A stretch of DNA of 28,079 bases from Saccharofermentans sp. (GCA_024692105.1 JAILMZ010000061.1:1-28079); one strand, 5' to 3'. Numbered from the stretch's first letter, positions 8,359-15,965 are shown. Notes: generated by a model not told the origin, from the letters alone. A program made the numbers and translations.

Positions 8359-9243
8359 ATGCGCAAGACGACACCCAAAGGCATAATACTGCTTCTTCTG
8401 ACTGCGGTCATATGGGGTTCTTCCTTCGTCGCCCAGGCGGTCGGAATGGAATCCATTGACGCATTCACGTTCACGGCTCTGAGGACCACCCTAGGTGCCC
8501 TGGTCTTGATTCCCGTTATAATCATCTTTAACCGCAAGTTCGACATGAGGCCTTCCACGCTCATCGCAGGCGTCGTCCTCGGCGTTGTCTTCTCTGTCGC
8601 GCAGAACCTCCAACAGTTTGCTTTCTACTATTCGACCTCGGGCAAGATCGCGTTTATCACCGCGTTCTACATGTTCTTCGTCCCGCTGTTTTCCGTGTTC
8701 CTCAGAAAGAAGGTCCGCCTCATCGTCTGGCTTTCCATCGTGCTGGGTTTGGTCGGACTCTTCCTAATCTGCATCAACCCCGAAGACATGACGGCGATCA
8801 ATCCCGGCGACATGCTCGCTTTCGGGTGCGCGGTGTTTTTCGCCGTGCAGATAATGCTGATCGACCACTTTACCGGCAAGGACATAAGCGGCGTGCAGCT
8901 GTCATTCATGCAGTTCGTCGTGGCGGCAGTTATATCGTGGGTCGCTATGTTCATTTTCGAGAAACCGGAGCTGCCCAACATAATAACCGCAGCCCCTGCC
9001 CTTGCGTACTCGGGCATCATGAGCTGCGGTATTGCTTATACTTTGCAGATATTGGGACAGAAGCACGCGAGCCCTGTTGTGGCGTCGCTTTTGATGTGCC
9101 TCGAGTCCGTTTTCGCCGTGATCACGGCAGCGCTGGTGCTTCAGGAGATGATGTCCATGCGCGAATTAGCGGGATGCATCGTAAAGTTCGCCGCTATCGT
9201 TATTTCTCAAGTTCCTGCTCGTACTTCTCAAGAGGCGCATTGA
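8359..9243 (+). CDS. EamA/DMT-family membrane transporter
   Basis: A 294-aa polytopic membrane protein with about ten hydrophobic segments in two EamA repeats. The N-terminal repeat carries the typical AVIWGSSFVAQA; the second starts near GDMLAFGCAVFFAVQIMLI and ends near SVFAVITAALVLQE. Drug/metabolite transporters of this type export or exchange small metabolites; the substrate is unknown. There is no SD, and the -10 box lies 6 nt before the ATG (probable leaderless mRNA). The last 44 nt overlap the 3' end of the opposing NhaC gene, so the two mRNAs are complementary at their ends. Cytidine deaminase lies 28 nt upstream on the same strand. Confidence 0.88.
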   Translation: MRKTTPKGIILLLLTAVIWGSSFVAQAVGMESIDAFTFTALRTTLGALVLIPVIIIFNRKFDMRPSTLIAGVVLGVVFSVAQNLQQFAFYYSTSGKIAFITAFYMFFVPLFSVFLRKKVRLIVWLSIVLGLVGLFLICINPEDMTAINPGDMLAFGCAVFFAVQIMLIDHFTGKDISGVQLSFMQFVVAAVISWVAMFIFEKPELPNIITAAPALAYSGIMSCGIAYTLQILGQKHASPVVASLLMCLESVFAVITAALVLQEMMSMRELAGCIVKFAAIVISQVPARTSQEAH

Positions 9244-10762
9244 GGTCGGCATTCTCGGGAAGGATCTTCTTCAAAAGGAACATCAGGCCTATCGTGAGCG
9301 CCGCGCCTATCGCGAGGCAGATTACTGCGTTCTGGATGTAGCCTGCCAGCAGGTATGTCACGAAAGACACTGCCGCAGCCGTAAGCGCGTACGGAAGCTG
9401 CGTGGACACGTGCGCGATGTGGTTGCACTGCGCACCTGCAGAGGACATGATCGTCGTATCCGAGATGGGCGAGCAGTGATCGCCGCAGACGGCACCTGCC
9501 ATGCACGCCGAAACGCATATGATCGCCAGAGGGTTGCCGCTCTCCAGAGGGAACGCCTTGAGCGTGATCGGAATGAGAATACCAAAAGTACCCCATGACG
9601 TACCTGTCGCGAAAGACAGACCGCACGCAATTAGGAATATGATCGCAGGCAGGATGTTGATGAAACTGCCCTTGCTCTGGTCAACGACGTTCGCAACATA
9701 CTCAGCAGCGCCGAGAGAGTCCGTCATTGCCTTGAGAGACCATGCGAGCGTGAGGATCGTGATCGGCGCGACCATTGCCTTGAAGCCCTCTTCTATGCAC
9801 TGCATGCACTCCTTGAACTTGAGGATGCGGCGTGTGAGATAAAGGAGCAGCGTGAACACGATCGCAAGGAACGAACCGTATGTAAGGCCGACGGAAGCAT
9901 CGCTGTTTGCAAATGCATCGACGAAATCCTGTGCGCCCATAGCGCTTTCGAAGAAGCCGCCCGTGTAGATCATGCCGAGCACGCAGAACACGATAAGAGA
10001 TGCGACAGGCAGGATCAGATCAATGACCTTACCCTTGCCCTTGATCTCGTCATTCTTTGCACCCTCAGGCATGGGAAGTGTGAACAGATCGCCCTTGAAA
10101 GCGTTCTTCTCATGCTTGACCATCGGGCCGTAGTCGATCTTCAGGAAAGCGATGCAGAGCATCATGAGGATGGTAAGGATCGCGTAGTAGTTGTAAGGAA
10201 TTGCAGAGATGAACAGCATCAGTCCGTTCGTACCCTCGGGCGCGAAACCTGATACTGCCGCTGCCCACGAGGACACCGGAGCGATGATGCAGATGGGGGC
10301 AGCGGTCGCGTCGATGAGGTACGCGAGTTTTGCCCTTGAGATCTTATGTCTGTCAGTGACGGGCTTCATGACGGAACCTACCGTGAGGCAGTTGAAATAG
10401 TCGTCGATGAAAATGAGGCAGCCGAGAACTATGGTCGCGATCTGAGCGCCGACTCTGGACTTGATGTGCTCTGAAGCCCACTTACCGAAAGCCGCGGAAC
10501 CGCCCGCCTTGTTCATCAGCGCCACGATGATGCCGAGGAACACAAGGAATACAAGGATTCCGACGTTGTATGAGTCAGAAAGCGATGCGATCAGACCGTC
10601 CTGGAACACGTGTTCCATGGCACCTACAGGATTCAAGAATCCCGCATAGAAGAAACCTCCGAAGAGTATTCCCACGAACAGTGAGATATACACTTCCTTC
10701 GTAATCAGCGCAAGCAGAATTGCAACGATCGGCGGCACGAGCGCCCAGAATGTCGCATACAT
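9200..10762 (-). CDS. NhaC-family Na+/H+ antiporter
   Basis: A 520-aa membrane protein with 12-13 predicted hydrophobic helices (NhaC-like antiporter family). Conserved blocks include FIDDYFNCLTVGSVM followed by KPVTDRHKISRAKLAYLIDA, SSWAA, and ATGTSWGTFGILIPI followed by DHCSPISDTTIMSSAGA near the C-terminal half. Members exchange Na+ or a small organic ion for H+; some relatives transport amino or hydroxy acids, so the substrate is open. SD GGAGGG precedes the ATG. It has its own promoter, a short leader with a hairpin, and a 3' end that overlaps the convergent EamA gene by 44 nt. Confidence 0.88.
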   Translation of the reverse strand: MYATFWALVPPIVAILLALITKEVYISLFVGILFGGFFYAGFLNPVGAMEHVFQDGLIASLSDSYNVGILVFLVFLGIIVALMNKAGGSAAFGKWASEHIKSRVGAQIATIVLGCLIFIDDYFNCLTVGSVMKPVTDRHKISRAKLAYLIDATAAPICIIAPVSSWAAAVSGFAPEGTNGLMLFISAIPYNYYAILTILMMLCIAFLKIDYGPMVKHEKNAFKGDLFTLPMPEGAKNDEIKGKGKVIDLILPVASLIVFCVLGMIYTGGFFESAMGAQDFVDAFANSDASVGLTYGSFLAIVFTLLLYLTRRILKFKECMQCIEEGFKAMVAPITILTLAWSLKAMTDSLGAAEYVANVVDQSKGSFINILPAIIFLIACGLSFATGTSWGTFGILIPITLKAFPLESGNPLAIICVSACMAGAVCGDHCSPISDTTIMSSAGAQCNHIAHVSTQLPYALTAAAVSFVTYLLAGYIQNAVICLAIGAALTIGLMFLLKKILPENADLNAPLEKYEQELEK

Positions 10763-10808
10763 AAGCTTCCCTCCTAAGTTGTAATTGTTCCGTAAGGTTA
10801 AGAAATCA

Positions 10809-10823
10809 AGCCCTTTGAGGGCT
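10809..10823 (-). promoter_or_regulatory. Hairpin in the NhaC-gene leader
   Basis: Perfect 6-bp stem AGCCCT/AGGGCT with a 3-nt loop, transcribed about 15 nt after the start of the NhaC mRNA and followed by a U-rich stretch (TGATTTCTT). It could be a weak attenuator or an RNA-stability element; function is not shown. Confidence 0.35.
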
Positions 10824-10830
10824 ATGTTTG

Positions 10831-10859
10831 ATTATATATGCATTTGCGGGGGTATTCAA
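10831..10859 (-). promoter_or_regulatory. Promoter of the NhaC-type antiporter gene
   Basis: Minus-strand -35 TTGAAT (10859-10854) and -10 TATAAT (10836-10831) with an ideal 17-nt spacer. Best sigma-A type promoter in the window. The leader is about 60 nt. Confidence 0.7.
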
Positions 10860-10918
10860 TAAAGGGGCTGGGGACGGACTGTGTTCAGTGTTTTTTATGC
10901 CTCACTGAAAAAGTCTCA

Positions 10919-10976
10919 TTTTGTCGGTTTTTGTCGGTTTTTGTCGAGTTTTTCAGGGTCTCTACGCATATAGAAT
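10919..10976 (+). promoter_or_regulatory. Phased T-tract repeats and promoter ahead of the nuclease-like gene
   Basis: Direct repeats of TTTTTGTCGG give T-tracts at 10919-10922, 10928-10932, 10938-10942 and 10949-10953, i.e. with 10, 10 and 11 nt phasing. A -10-like TATAGAAT follows at 10969-10976. T-tracts repeated once per helical turn are expected to bend DNA or act as an UP element; the conserved GTCGG could also be a protein site. A second copy precedes the small toxin gene at 20.7 kb. Confidence 0.5.
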
Positions 10977-11004
10977 ATGAACACTATGGGCGGAGGTGTA
11001 TGTT

Positions 11005-11805
11005 ATGCGATTACCCTTGAAAGTACATGCAGTAAAGATCAGGTACCGTGAGCAGTTGCTGCAAAAGATGCCTCACGGGAAATTCTATGATTACAGAGGC
11101 AAACGGCATGTGTTTGTTTTCTTCATTCCGGGGGACCCGTCTGTAACCAAGCAAACTGCCAAAAGGTTCACGCTGACCAGTAAGCAAGGCAAGATATATG
11201 CGAAACAAATTACTCAATACATTAAGGTCAAAGCCGAGTACGACGAATTGCTGGTGGATTGGCGGGCAAACTATACATTTGAGCCTCCGATGGTGAAGTT
11301 CCCGATAAAGCAGACTTTTGATCCGCACCTTATGGACAACAAGTTTTTCGAGCGGGCAGCAGACAATACGGGGGAAATGCCTGCCAAGCACCCCGTGTAC
11401 AGTGGCGATGACATACTCAAGTCGAAGAACGAGCAGTTCGGAAAGGATGTTCTGTGCGACCTTGGGATTCCATACAAGTATGAGCCCGGATTGGACATAG
11501 ATAACCCGGATGATTTCGCACCGGACTTCCTGTTGTCTTTATATGAGATCGACCGGTGCATCTACGCGGAGATTTGCGGAATGACAGATGACTACGACTA
11601 TTCCAGGCGTACCGCTCGCAAGATTAATTTCTATTCCAGGAACAACTACCGGCAGGGACGGGAGATAATCTATTGCTTTATGTATGACAAATATAACTTC
11701 GACGAGGAGTGTTTTGCCATGTTGGTCTTGGGTGCTTATGATTTGTTGATCCCAGACAGCGCCATCGACTGGGAAAACTGTCTGCCACCGAGTATTTGTG
11801 AGTAA
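11005..11805 (+). CDS. PD-(D/E)XK nuclease-like protein
   Basis: A 266-aa protein with the order of motifs seen in PD-(D/E)XK nuclease-fold proteins: helix motif SKNE (Glu143), then DFAPDFLL (Asp174), then IYAEICG (Glu189) and a basic YSRRTARKINFYSRN helix. The usual Lys after the second acidic residue is Cys191; a lysine in the following helix may substitute. I infer the fold from the motif order only. The start is the ATG at 11005, 8 nt after SD GGAGG; an in-frame GTG at 10996 overlaps that SD. Codon use (CGG, GGG, more A/T-ending codons) differs from its neighbours, suggesting transfer. It stands alone between phased T-tracts and a tandem repeat block. Confidence 0.55.
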   Translation: MRLPLKVHAVKIRYREQLLQKMPHGKFYDYRGKRHVFVFFIPGDPSVTKQTAKRFTLTSKQGKIYAKQITQYIKVKAEYDELLVDWRANYTFEPPMVKFPIKQTFDPHLMDNKFFERAADNTGEMPAKHPVYSGDDILKSKNEQFGKDVLCDLGIPYKYEPGLDIDNPDDFAPDFLLSLYEIDRCIYAEICGMTDDYDYSRRTARKINFYSRNNYRQGREIIYCFMYDKYNFDEECFAMLVLGAYDLLIPDSAIDWENCLPPSICE

Positions 11806-11806
11806 A

Positions 11807-11990
11807 TGTGCTGAATTCTGGCATAGGTACTTGAACACTTTCGAGCACAAATGGCCTTAGATGGTCCAAGTGTGCTGGATTCTGGCATAGGCGTTAGCAC
11901 ACTTTCGCGCACAAAAAGCCCTAGATGGCCCGAATGTGCTGGATTCTGGCATAGGCGTTTGCACACATTACTGAACAAATCGTCCCAAAT
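11807..11990 (+). repeat. Three tandem copies of a 64-bp repeat
   Basis: Units begin at 11807, 11871 and 11935 (TGTGCTGRATTCTGGCATAGG core), with an exact 64-nt period; the third copy fades near 11990. Unit 2 contains an 8-bp inverted repeat, AGTGTGCT and AGCACACT, and a small GCC/GGC hairpin. Unit 1 keeps that small stem with a G-U pair. The whole unit is repeated with no unique spacer, so it is not CRISPR; 64 is not a multiple of 3, so it is not a protein repeat. The block fills the space between the nuclease-like gene and the tRNA-Leu promoter. Confidence 0.85.
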
Positions 11991-12004
11991 TCTGACAACT
12001 GAGG

Positions 12005-12010
12005 TATAAT
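12005..12010 (+). promoter_or_regulatory. -10 box of tRNA-Leu
   Basis: TATAAT 9 nt before the first tRNA base. The -35 region is poor by eye. Confidence 0.5.
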
Positions 12011-12019
12011 AACTCGTAC

Positions 12020-12102
<83 letters not shown>

Positions 12103-12104
12103 AA

Positions 12105-12183
12105 AGACAAACAAAGTAATGCCTCGCTTAGGTCCTCCGCGCTGTGCTTGTGCGGAAATCGCGAGGCATTACTTTATTTGTCT
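12105..12183 (+). terminator. Long hairpin behind tRNA-Leu, probable terminator
   Basis: Arms 12105-12127 and 12161-12183 pair at 22 of 23 positions (one C/A mismatch). The 33-nt apical part holds a second hairpin, TCCGC (12136-12140) with GCGGA (12152-12156). The 3' arm ends in a T-rich ACTTTATTTG. This is much longer than needed to stop a tRNA transcript; a stable small RNA or a remnant of a small mobile element are alternatives. Confidence 0.6.
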
Positions 12184-12209
12184 GGTAGTAAATTCGGTAG
12201 TAGTTTGTA

Positions 12210-12215
12210 TATAAT
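12210..12215 (+). promoter_or_regulatory. -10 box giving a leaderless HD-gene mRNA
   Basis: TATAAT followed by 7 nt and then the ATG at 12223; no SD is present. Transcription is expected to begin at or one base from the start codon. Confidence 0.55.
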
Positions 12216-12222
12216 TAACCCT

Positions 12223-12789
12223 ATGAACGCACGGGAATACCTAGAGATACTACACACGGCCGAAAAGCTGAAGGATACTCCGCGCCACTGCACTACCACG
12301 AACGGAAGGACGGAAAGTGTGGCTGAGCACAGTTGGAGAGTGTCTCTTATGGCGATGCTCCTGAGGCGCGAATTCCCTGACGTTGACATGGACAGAGTCG
12401 TGGACATGTGTCTGATACACGATCTCGGTGAATGTTTCACCGGCGATATCCCGACCTTTGTTAAGACTGATAACGACCGCAGCACTGAAGACATCCTGCT
12501 TGATCAGTGGCTGGATACCCTGCCGGCAGACATCTCCAAAGACCTCAAAGCACTCTACGCCGAGATGGAAGCGCAGGAGACCAAAGAATCCAAGATCTTC
12601 AAGGCTCTCGACAAGCTTGAGGCTTTGATCCAGCATAACGAATCCCCTATATCCACATGGTCCGAGAATGAATACGAACTGAACAAGACGTATGCTTTCA
12701 ACACCGTGGAATTCGACAAATGGCTTACGGACCTCAGGCATGAGATCCTCAAGGACACCCTGGACAAGATCGAACAGCAGGCGAAGTAA
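12223..12789 (+). CDS. HD-domain phosphohydrolase, YfbR-like 5'-deoxynucleotidase
   Basis: A 188-aa HD hydrolase of the COG1896/YfbR type, whose characterised members remove phosphate from deoxynucleoside 5'-monophosphates with a divalent metal. Metal ligands are His36 (AEHSWRV), His66-Asp67 (IHDLGE) and Asp130 (KALDKLEA). The start at 12223 matches the family N-terminus (MNAREYLEIL). An upstream ATG in the same frame lies inside the tRNA gene and is rejected. There is no SD and the -10 is 7 nt away, so the mRNA is probably leaderless. The next gene starts 3 nt after its stop, so they are cotranscribed. Confidence 0.85.
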   Translation: MNAREYLEILHTAEKLKDTPRHCTTTNGRTESVAEHSWRVSLMAMLLRREFPDVDMDRVVDMCLIHDLGECFTGDIPTFVKTDNDRSTEDILLDQWLDTLPADISKDLKALYAEMEAQETKESKIFKALDKLEALIQHNESPISTWSENEYELNKTYAFNTVEFDKWLTDLRHEILKDTLDKIEQQAK

Positions 12790-12792
12790 AAA

Positions 12793-13788
12793 ATGTTCTT
12801 CAAAAACAACGCACCCGTTATCCCCGACGACATCGCGCAGAAAGTTGCGCGGAGGCTTTACGCTGACTTCACTTATTCGATCGAATATTCCGTGGAAAAC
12901 GACAACCAGCAGTTCGCGTTCGACCCTGAGTTGGGACTGGGAAACAAGGAGGAGCTGCGTTTCGAGATGAGACGCGTGCACTACCTCTGCGAGAGCAAGA
13001 GCATCACACCGGAGATGGAGTGCCACAGAGGGTTCGTAAAGGGCAACGGTTACATCTCGCTCGACAGATTCAATTACCTGCATTACACGAACCGCGATTC
13101 GCTCATCAAGGTGCTCGACCTGATCAAGACTTATCTGGAGGCGGACCACAAGCAGCTGCTGTACAGGATCTACCGCAACAAGAAACAGAAGCGCGACGAG
13201 ATCATCATCTGCGCATACATATCGTACCAGGAAAAGCTCTTTCGCGATGTCAGGCACGAAGGTCTGGCAAACTACCCGAGGCCGGAATACGAACCTTTCA
13301 GATACTGGGATCCGCCGTACCCCGTAGATCCGGACATGCCGGACAAGCGTTTGAATATCAAGCCGGAAGGCATCACGCTCCTCAGCGATAAGGGGTTTGA
13401 ATCTTGCAGTAAGATCATCCCCTACGCAGACCGTGACGGCATGTTCTGGCTCAGTAGTCCCCATTATGCCAACGTGCACAATGCTGCGGTGGCGCAGTTG
13501 AACGGGAGTGTCAGTTGGAACTGGGTAAAGTACGATTTCGACACAGACCCTGCCGTGACGGGGGATTTCGGCAAGTACAGGCGCGCCACGAAATTGCTTT
13601 TCGCGGGGCACAAGTGGACCGTCATAAGCAGTAGCATGATGCTCGCAGACGAGCCCATCGGAAGGGGGCCGTTCAATTATTTCGCGGAAGAGGGCAACAA
13701 CTACGAGACCAGCAGGATCAAGCACATGATCGAAGGCTGGTTCGAATACCACAAGGACGACCCGGTATACCCCGGGGATGCGTTATAA
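12793..13788 (+). CDS. Uncharacterised 331-aa protein
   Basis: I do not recognise a family. The protein is soluble, rich in aromatic and charged residues, and has no signal peptide or membrane segment. A central part (PEYEPFRYWDPPYPVDPDMP) is proline/aromatic rich, and a later block reads DGMFWLSSPHYANVHNAAVA. It follows the HD gene by 3 nt with only a weak SD, pointing to translational coupling in a two-gene operon. A promoter for the next gene is embedded in its last codons: the TAA stop lies inside TATAAT. A 500-codon open frame on the opposite strand covers it but is a codon-bias shadow. Confidence 0.7.
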   Translation: MFFKNNAPVIPDDIAQKVARRLYADFTYSIEYSVENDNQQFAFDPELGLGNKEELRFEMRRVHYLCESKSITPEMECHRGFVKGNGYISLDRFNYLHYTNRDSLIKVLDLIKTYLEADHKQLLYRIYRNKKQKRDEIIICAYISYQEKLFRDVRHEGLANYPRPEYEPFRYWDPPYPVDPDMPDKRLNIKPEGITLLSDKGFESCSKIIPYADRDGMFWLSSPHYANVHNAAVAQLNGSVSWNWVKYDFDTDPAVTGDFGKYRRATKLLFAGHKWTVISSSMMLADEPIGRGPFNYFAEEGNNYETSRIKHMIEGWFEYHKDDPVYPGDAL

Positions 13789-13789
13789 T
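13784..13789 (+). promoter_or_regulatory. -10 box overlapping a stop codon, leaderless methyltransferase-GNAT mRNA
   Basis: TATAAT contains the TAA stop of the upstream gene and is followed by 6 nt and the ATG at 13796. No SD precedes this ATG. Confidence 0.55.
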
Positions 13790-13795
13790 CAGACC

Positions 13796-14860
13796 ATGAC
13801 TAACCCCTGGGAAGAGATCGATCTCAAAGCATACGAAGAGCACATGAGCCTGGATTCCGTTAAACAGTTCCAGACCATGAATCTCATCATGAAAGATCAG
13901 TTCGAATCATACCCCGCCGATACGGCAATGGTGCTCGGCATCGCAGGCGGCAACGGGCTTGAGCATGTGCGCACGGACAAGTACCGCAAGGTCTACGGTG
14001 TCGACATCAACAAAGAGTATCTGCAGGCAGTCAGCGAGAGATGCAAGGATCTGTCGGGCGTGTTGGAATGCCTGCAGATAGACCTCATAAATGAATACGA
14101 ACGATTGCCCGAGGCGGACCTGCTGATCGCCAACCTTCTCATCGAATACATCGGATACGAAGCCTTCCAGAAGGCGGTAATCCAGACCAAGGCCGAATAT
14201 GTTTCGTGCGTGATCCAGATCAACACCGACGACAAGAACTGGGTGTCGGACTCCCCTTATCTGCACGCTTTCGATAGGCTGGATGAAGTACACCATCAGA
14301 TGGAAGAACAGGAACTGACAAAGGCAATGCAGGAGATCGGCTACCACCAGACAAAAGCGGAAAACCACCCGCTTCCGAACGGCAAAGCGCTGGTAAGATT
14401 GGATTTCGTACGAAAGAAGATTGTTAAGGCTAATCCGGAAGACCTCAAAGAGATCCTTGACCTTCAGTATCTTGCTTATCAGAGCGAGGCAGCGCTCTTT
14501 GGCAACAAGGACATCCCTCCGCTCAAGCAAACTCTCGAAGAAGTCGAAGATGAATACAGACAGGGCATCATCCTGAAGATGACTGACGAAGGCAACATCA
14601 TCGGCTCTGTCCGCGCTCACGAAAAGGACGGCACGGTATACATCGGAAAGCTCATGGTCCACCCCGATCACAGACGCAAAGGCTACGGCAGGATGCTCCT
14701 TGCCGAGATTGAGCAGTATTTCCCGGACAAGCGCTATGAACTCTTCACCAGTACAAGGAGCAAGGACAACATCCGCCTCTATGAGACGCTGGGCTACAGT
14801 CAGTTCGACTGCAGGAAGGTCGACGACGAACTGCAGTTCGTATATCTGGAGAAACAGTAA
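13796..14860 (+). CDS. SAM-methyltransferase / GNAT acetyltransferase fusion
   Basis: A 354-aa two-domain protein. Residues 1 to about 200 form a class I SAM-dependent methyltransferase-like domain: motif I VLGIAGGNG (46-54), acidic Asp70 after the second strand (YGVDI), and IANLLIEYIGY as motif IV region. Residues from about 205 form a GNAT N-acetyltransferase with acetyl-CoA-binding loop VHPDHRRKGYG (288-298) and C-terminal SKDNIRLYETLGYSQF. Targets are unknown; small-molecule or protein modification is possible. The start is placed at the ATG 6 nt after the -10 box; an in-frame ATG 18 nt upstream lies before the promoter. The methyltransferase part resembles free-standing Clostridial proteins, so the fusion is notable. 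Confidence 0.8.
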   Translation: MTNPWEEIDLKAYEEHMSLDSVKQFQTMNLIMKDQFESYPADTAMVLGIAGGNGLEHVRTDKYRKVYGVDINKEYLQAVSERCKDLSGVLECLQIDLINEYERLPEADLLIANLLIEYIGYEAFQKAVIQTKAEYVSCVIQINTDDKNWVSDSPYLHAFDRLDEVHHQMEEQELTKAMQEIGYHQTKAENHPLPNGKALVRLDFVRKKIVKANPEDLKEILDLQYLAYQSEAALFGNKDIPPLKQTLEEVEDEYRQGIILKMTDEGNIIGSVRAHEKDGTVYIGKLMVHPDHRRKGYGRMLLAEIEQYFPDKRYELFTSTRSKDNIRLYETLGYSQFDCRKVDDELQFVYLEKQ

Positions 14861-14909
14861 AACCCACAAAAACTTAACAAATACCCTGCATTCTCAATAT
14901 ACAGATTTA

Positions 14910-14938
14910 TATTTGATACGATATAATATTATCAAATA
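14910..14938 (+). promoter_or_regulatory. Operator-like palindrome over the gpx promoter
   Basis: Perfect 9-bp arms TATTTGATA (14910-14918) and TATCAAATA (14930-14938) flank an 11-nt centre that holds the -10 TATAAT (14922-14927). Arm centres are 20 bp apart. The downstream operon encodes an OhrR-type repressor, so this is the obvious candidate operator. It does not match the Bacillus OhrR consensus closely. Confidence 0.65.
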
Positions 14939-14959
14939 CAGCACAAAGGAGAACGCAAC

Positions 14960-15505
14960 ATGTCATCCATCTACGATTACTCAGTTCCCACACCCAAAGG
15001 CGGCAACATCTCCCTCAAGGAGTACAAAGGAAAGGTCATACTTATCGTGAACACCGCGACAGGCTGCGGTTTTACTCCCCACTACAAGCCTATCGAGAAG
15101 ATGTACGAGGACCTGCACGATAAAGGTTTCGAGGTCATCGATATCCCCTGCAACCAGTTTGCGGGCCAGACTCCCGGCACGGACGAGGAGATCCACGAGT
15201 TCTGCACGCTCAAGTACAAGACGCAGTTCCCGCAGATGAAGAAGTCCGACGTCAACGGCGAGAACGAACTGCCGCTTTACACATACCTCAAGTCGCAGAA
15301 GGGTTTCGAGGGGTTCGGCAAAGGCCCCACCGCCCTGATAATGCACAAGATGCTGATGAAGAGCGACAAGGATTACGCGAGCAAGCCCGACATCAAGTGG
15401 AATTTCACCAAGTTCGTCGTGGACAGAGAAGGCAGAGTCCTGCACAGATTTGAGCCCACAGACGACATGAAGGACGTCAGGACTTTCGTCGAGTGCATTC
15501 TCTGA
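14960..15505 (+). CDS. Glutathione peroxidase family protein (cysteine form)
   Basis: Thiol peroxidase of the GPx family that reduces hydroperoxides, in bacteria usually with thioredoxin. The 181-aa protein has peroxidatic Cys36 (NTATGCGFTP) where animal enzymes have selenocysteine, catalytic Gln70 (PCNQFAGQ), and Trp147-Asn148 (KWNFTKF), completing the known tetrad. About 20 extra residues before the WNF motif are a variant insertion. SD AAAGGAG precedes the ATG. It is the first gene of an operon with ohrR, 10 nt away. A palindrome covers its -10, so peroxide-responsive repression is likely. Confidence 0.92.
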   Translation: MSSIYDYSVPTPKGGNISLKEYKGKVILIVNTATGCGFTPHYKPIEKMYEDLHDKGFEVIDIPCNQFAGQTPGTDEEIHEFCTLKYKTQFPQMKKSDVNGENELPLYTYLKSQKGFEGFGKGPTALIMHKMLMKSDKDYASKPDIKWNFTKFVVDREGRVLHRFEPTDDMKDVRTFVECIL

Positions 15506-15515
15506 GAGGCAAGCC

Positions 15516-15941
15516 ATGAAGATCGATGAATCCATGAAGCTCGACTCGCAGCTGTGTTTCCCGCTTTACGCCGCATCGCGCAAGATCGTTAACCTCTACA
15601 CCCCTTACCTCAAGCCGCTCGGGCTCACGTACACGCAGTACATCATGTTCCTGGTGCTCTGGGAGGAAGACGGCATCACGGTGGGAGATCTCTGCAGACG
15701 GCTGATGCTCGATACCGGCACGGTCACCCCGATGCTCAAGAACACCGAGAAACAGGGGCTCATCACGAGGACCAGAAGCATCGACGACGAGCGCGTGGTA
15801 GTGATCAACCTGACCAAAGAAGGCAAGGATCTCTACAGGAAAGCAAAGGACATCCCCGCCAAGGTCGGATCCTGCGTCAAACTCAGCAAGACCGAGGCAA
15901 TGCAGCTCTACAAGACTCTGTATAAGCTGCTCGAAACCTGA
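15516..15941 (+). CDS. ohrR: OhrR-type MarR family peroxide-sensing regulator
   Basis: A 141-aa winged-helix MarR protein closely following the OhrR pattern. Sensor Cys14 sits in LDSQLCFPLYAASR (equivalent to Cys15 of Bacillus OhrR), followed by LGLTYTQYIMFLVLWE, recognition-helix region DTGTVTPMLKNTEKQGLI and wing RTRSIDDERVV. It lacks the extra C-terminal cysteines of two-Cys OhrR, so it is a one-Cys type. OhrR represses its targets until an organic hydroperoxide oxidises the cysteine. It is cotranscribed with the peroxidase and followed by a strong terminator. Probable autoregulation through the palindrome at 14910-14938. Confidence 0.88.
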   Translation: MKIDESMKLDSQLCFPLYAASRKIVNLYTPYLKPLGLTYTQYIMFLVLWEEDGITVGDLCRRLMLDTGTVTPMLKNTEKQGLITRTRSIDDERVVVINLTKEGKDLYRKAKDIPAKVGSCVKLSKTEAMQLYKTLYKLLET

Positions 15942-15965
15942 ACACACAACCTACCCCCGCAACCG

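Noticed and set aside
10884..10909. TTCAGTG/CACTGAA hairpin as a terminator
   Set aside because: 7-bp stem with a 12-nt loop and no T-run after it on either strand.
11807..11990. CRISPR array
   Set aside because: The full 64-bp unit is repeated, with no unique spacers, and no cas genes are present.
12250..13752. 500-codon minus-strand open frame opposite the HD and unknown genes
   Set aside because: Composition shadow spanning two plus-strand genes; no motif, and no terminator or promoter of its own.
13907..14869. 320-codon minus-strand open frame opposite the methyltransferase-GNAT gene
   Set aside because: The plus strand has both domain signatures; the reverse frame has none.
14922..14937. 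PerR box at the gpx promoter
   Set aside because: Alignment to TTATAATNATTATAA fails in the second half; the TATTTGATA/TATCAAATA palindrome and the ohrR neighbour fit better.
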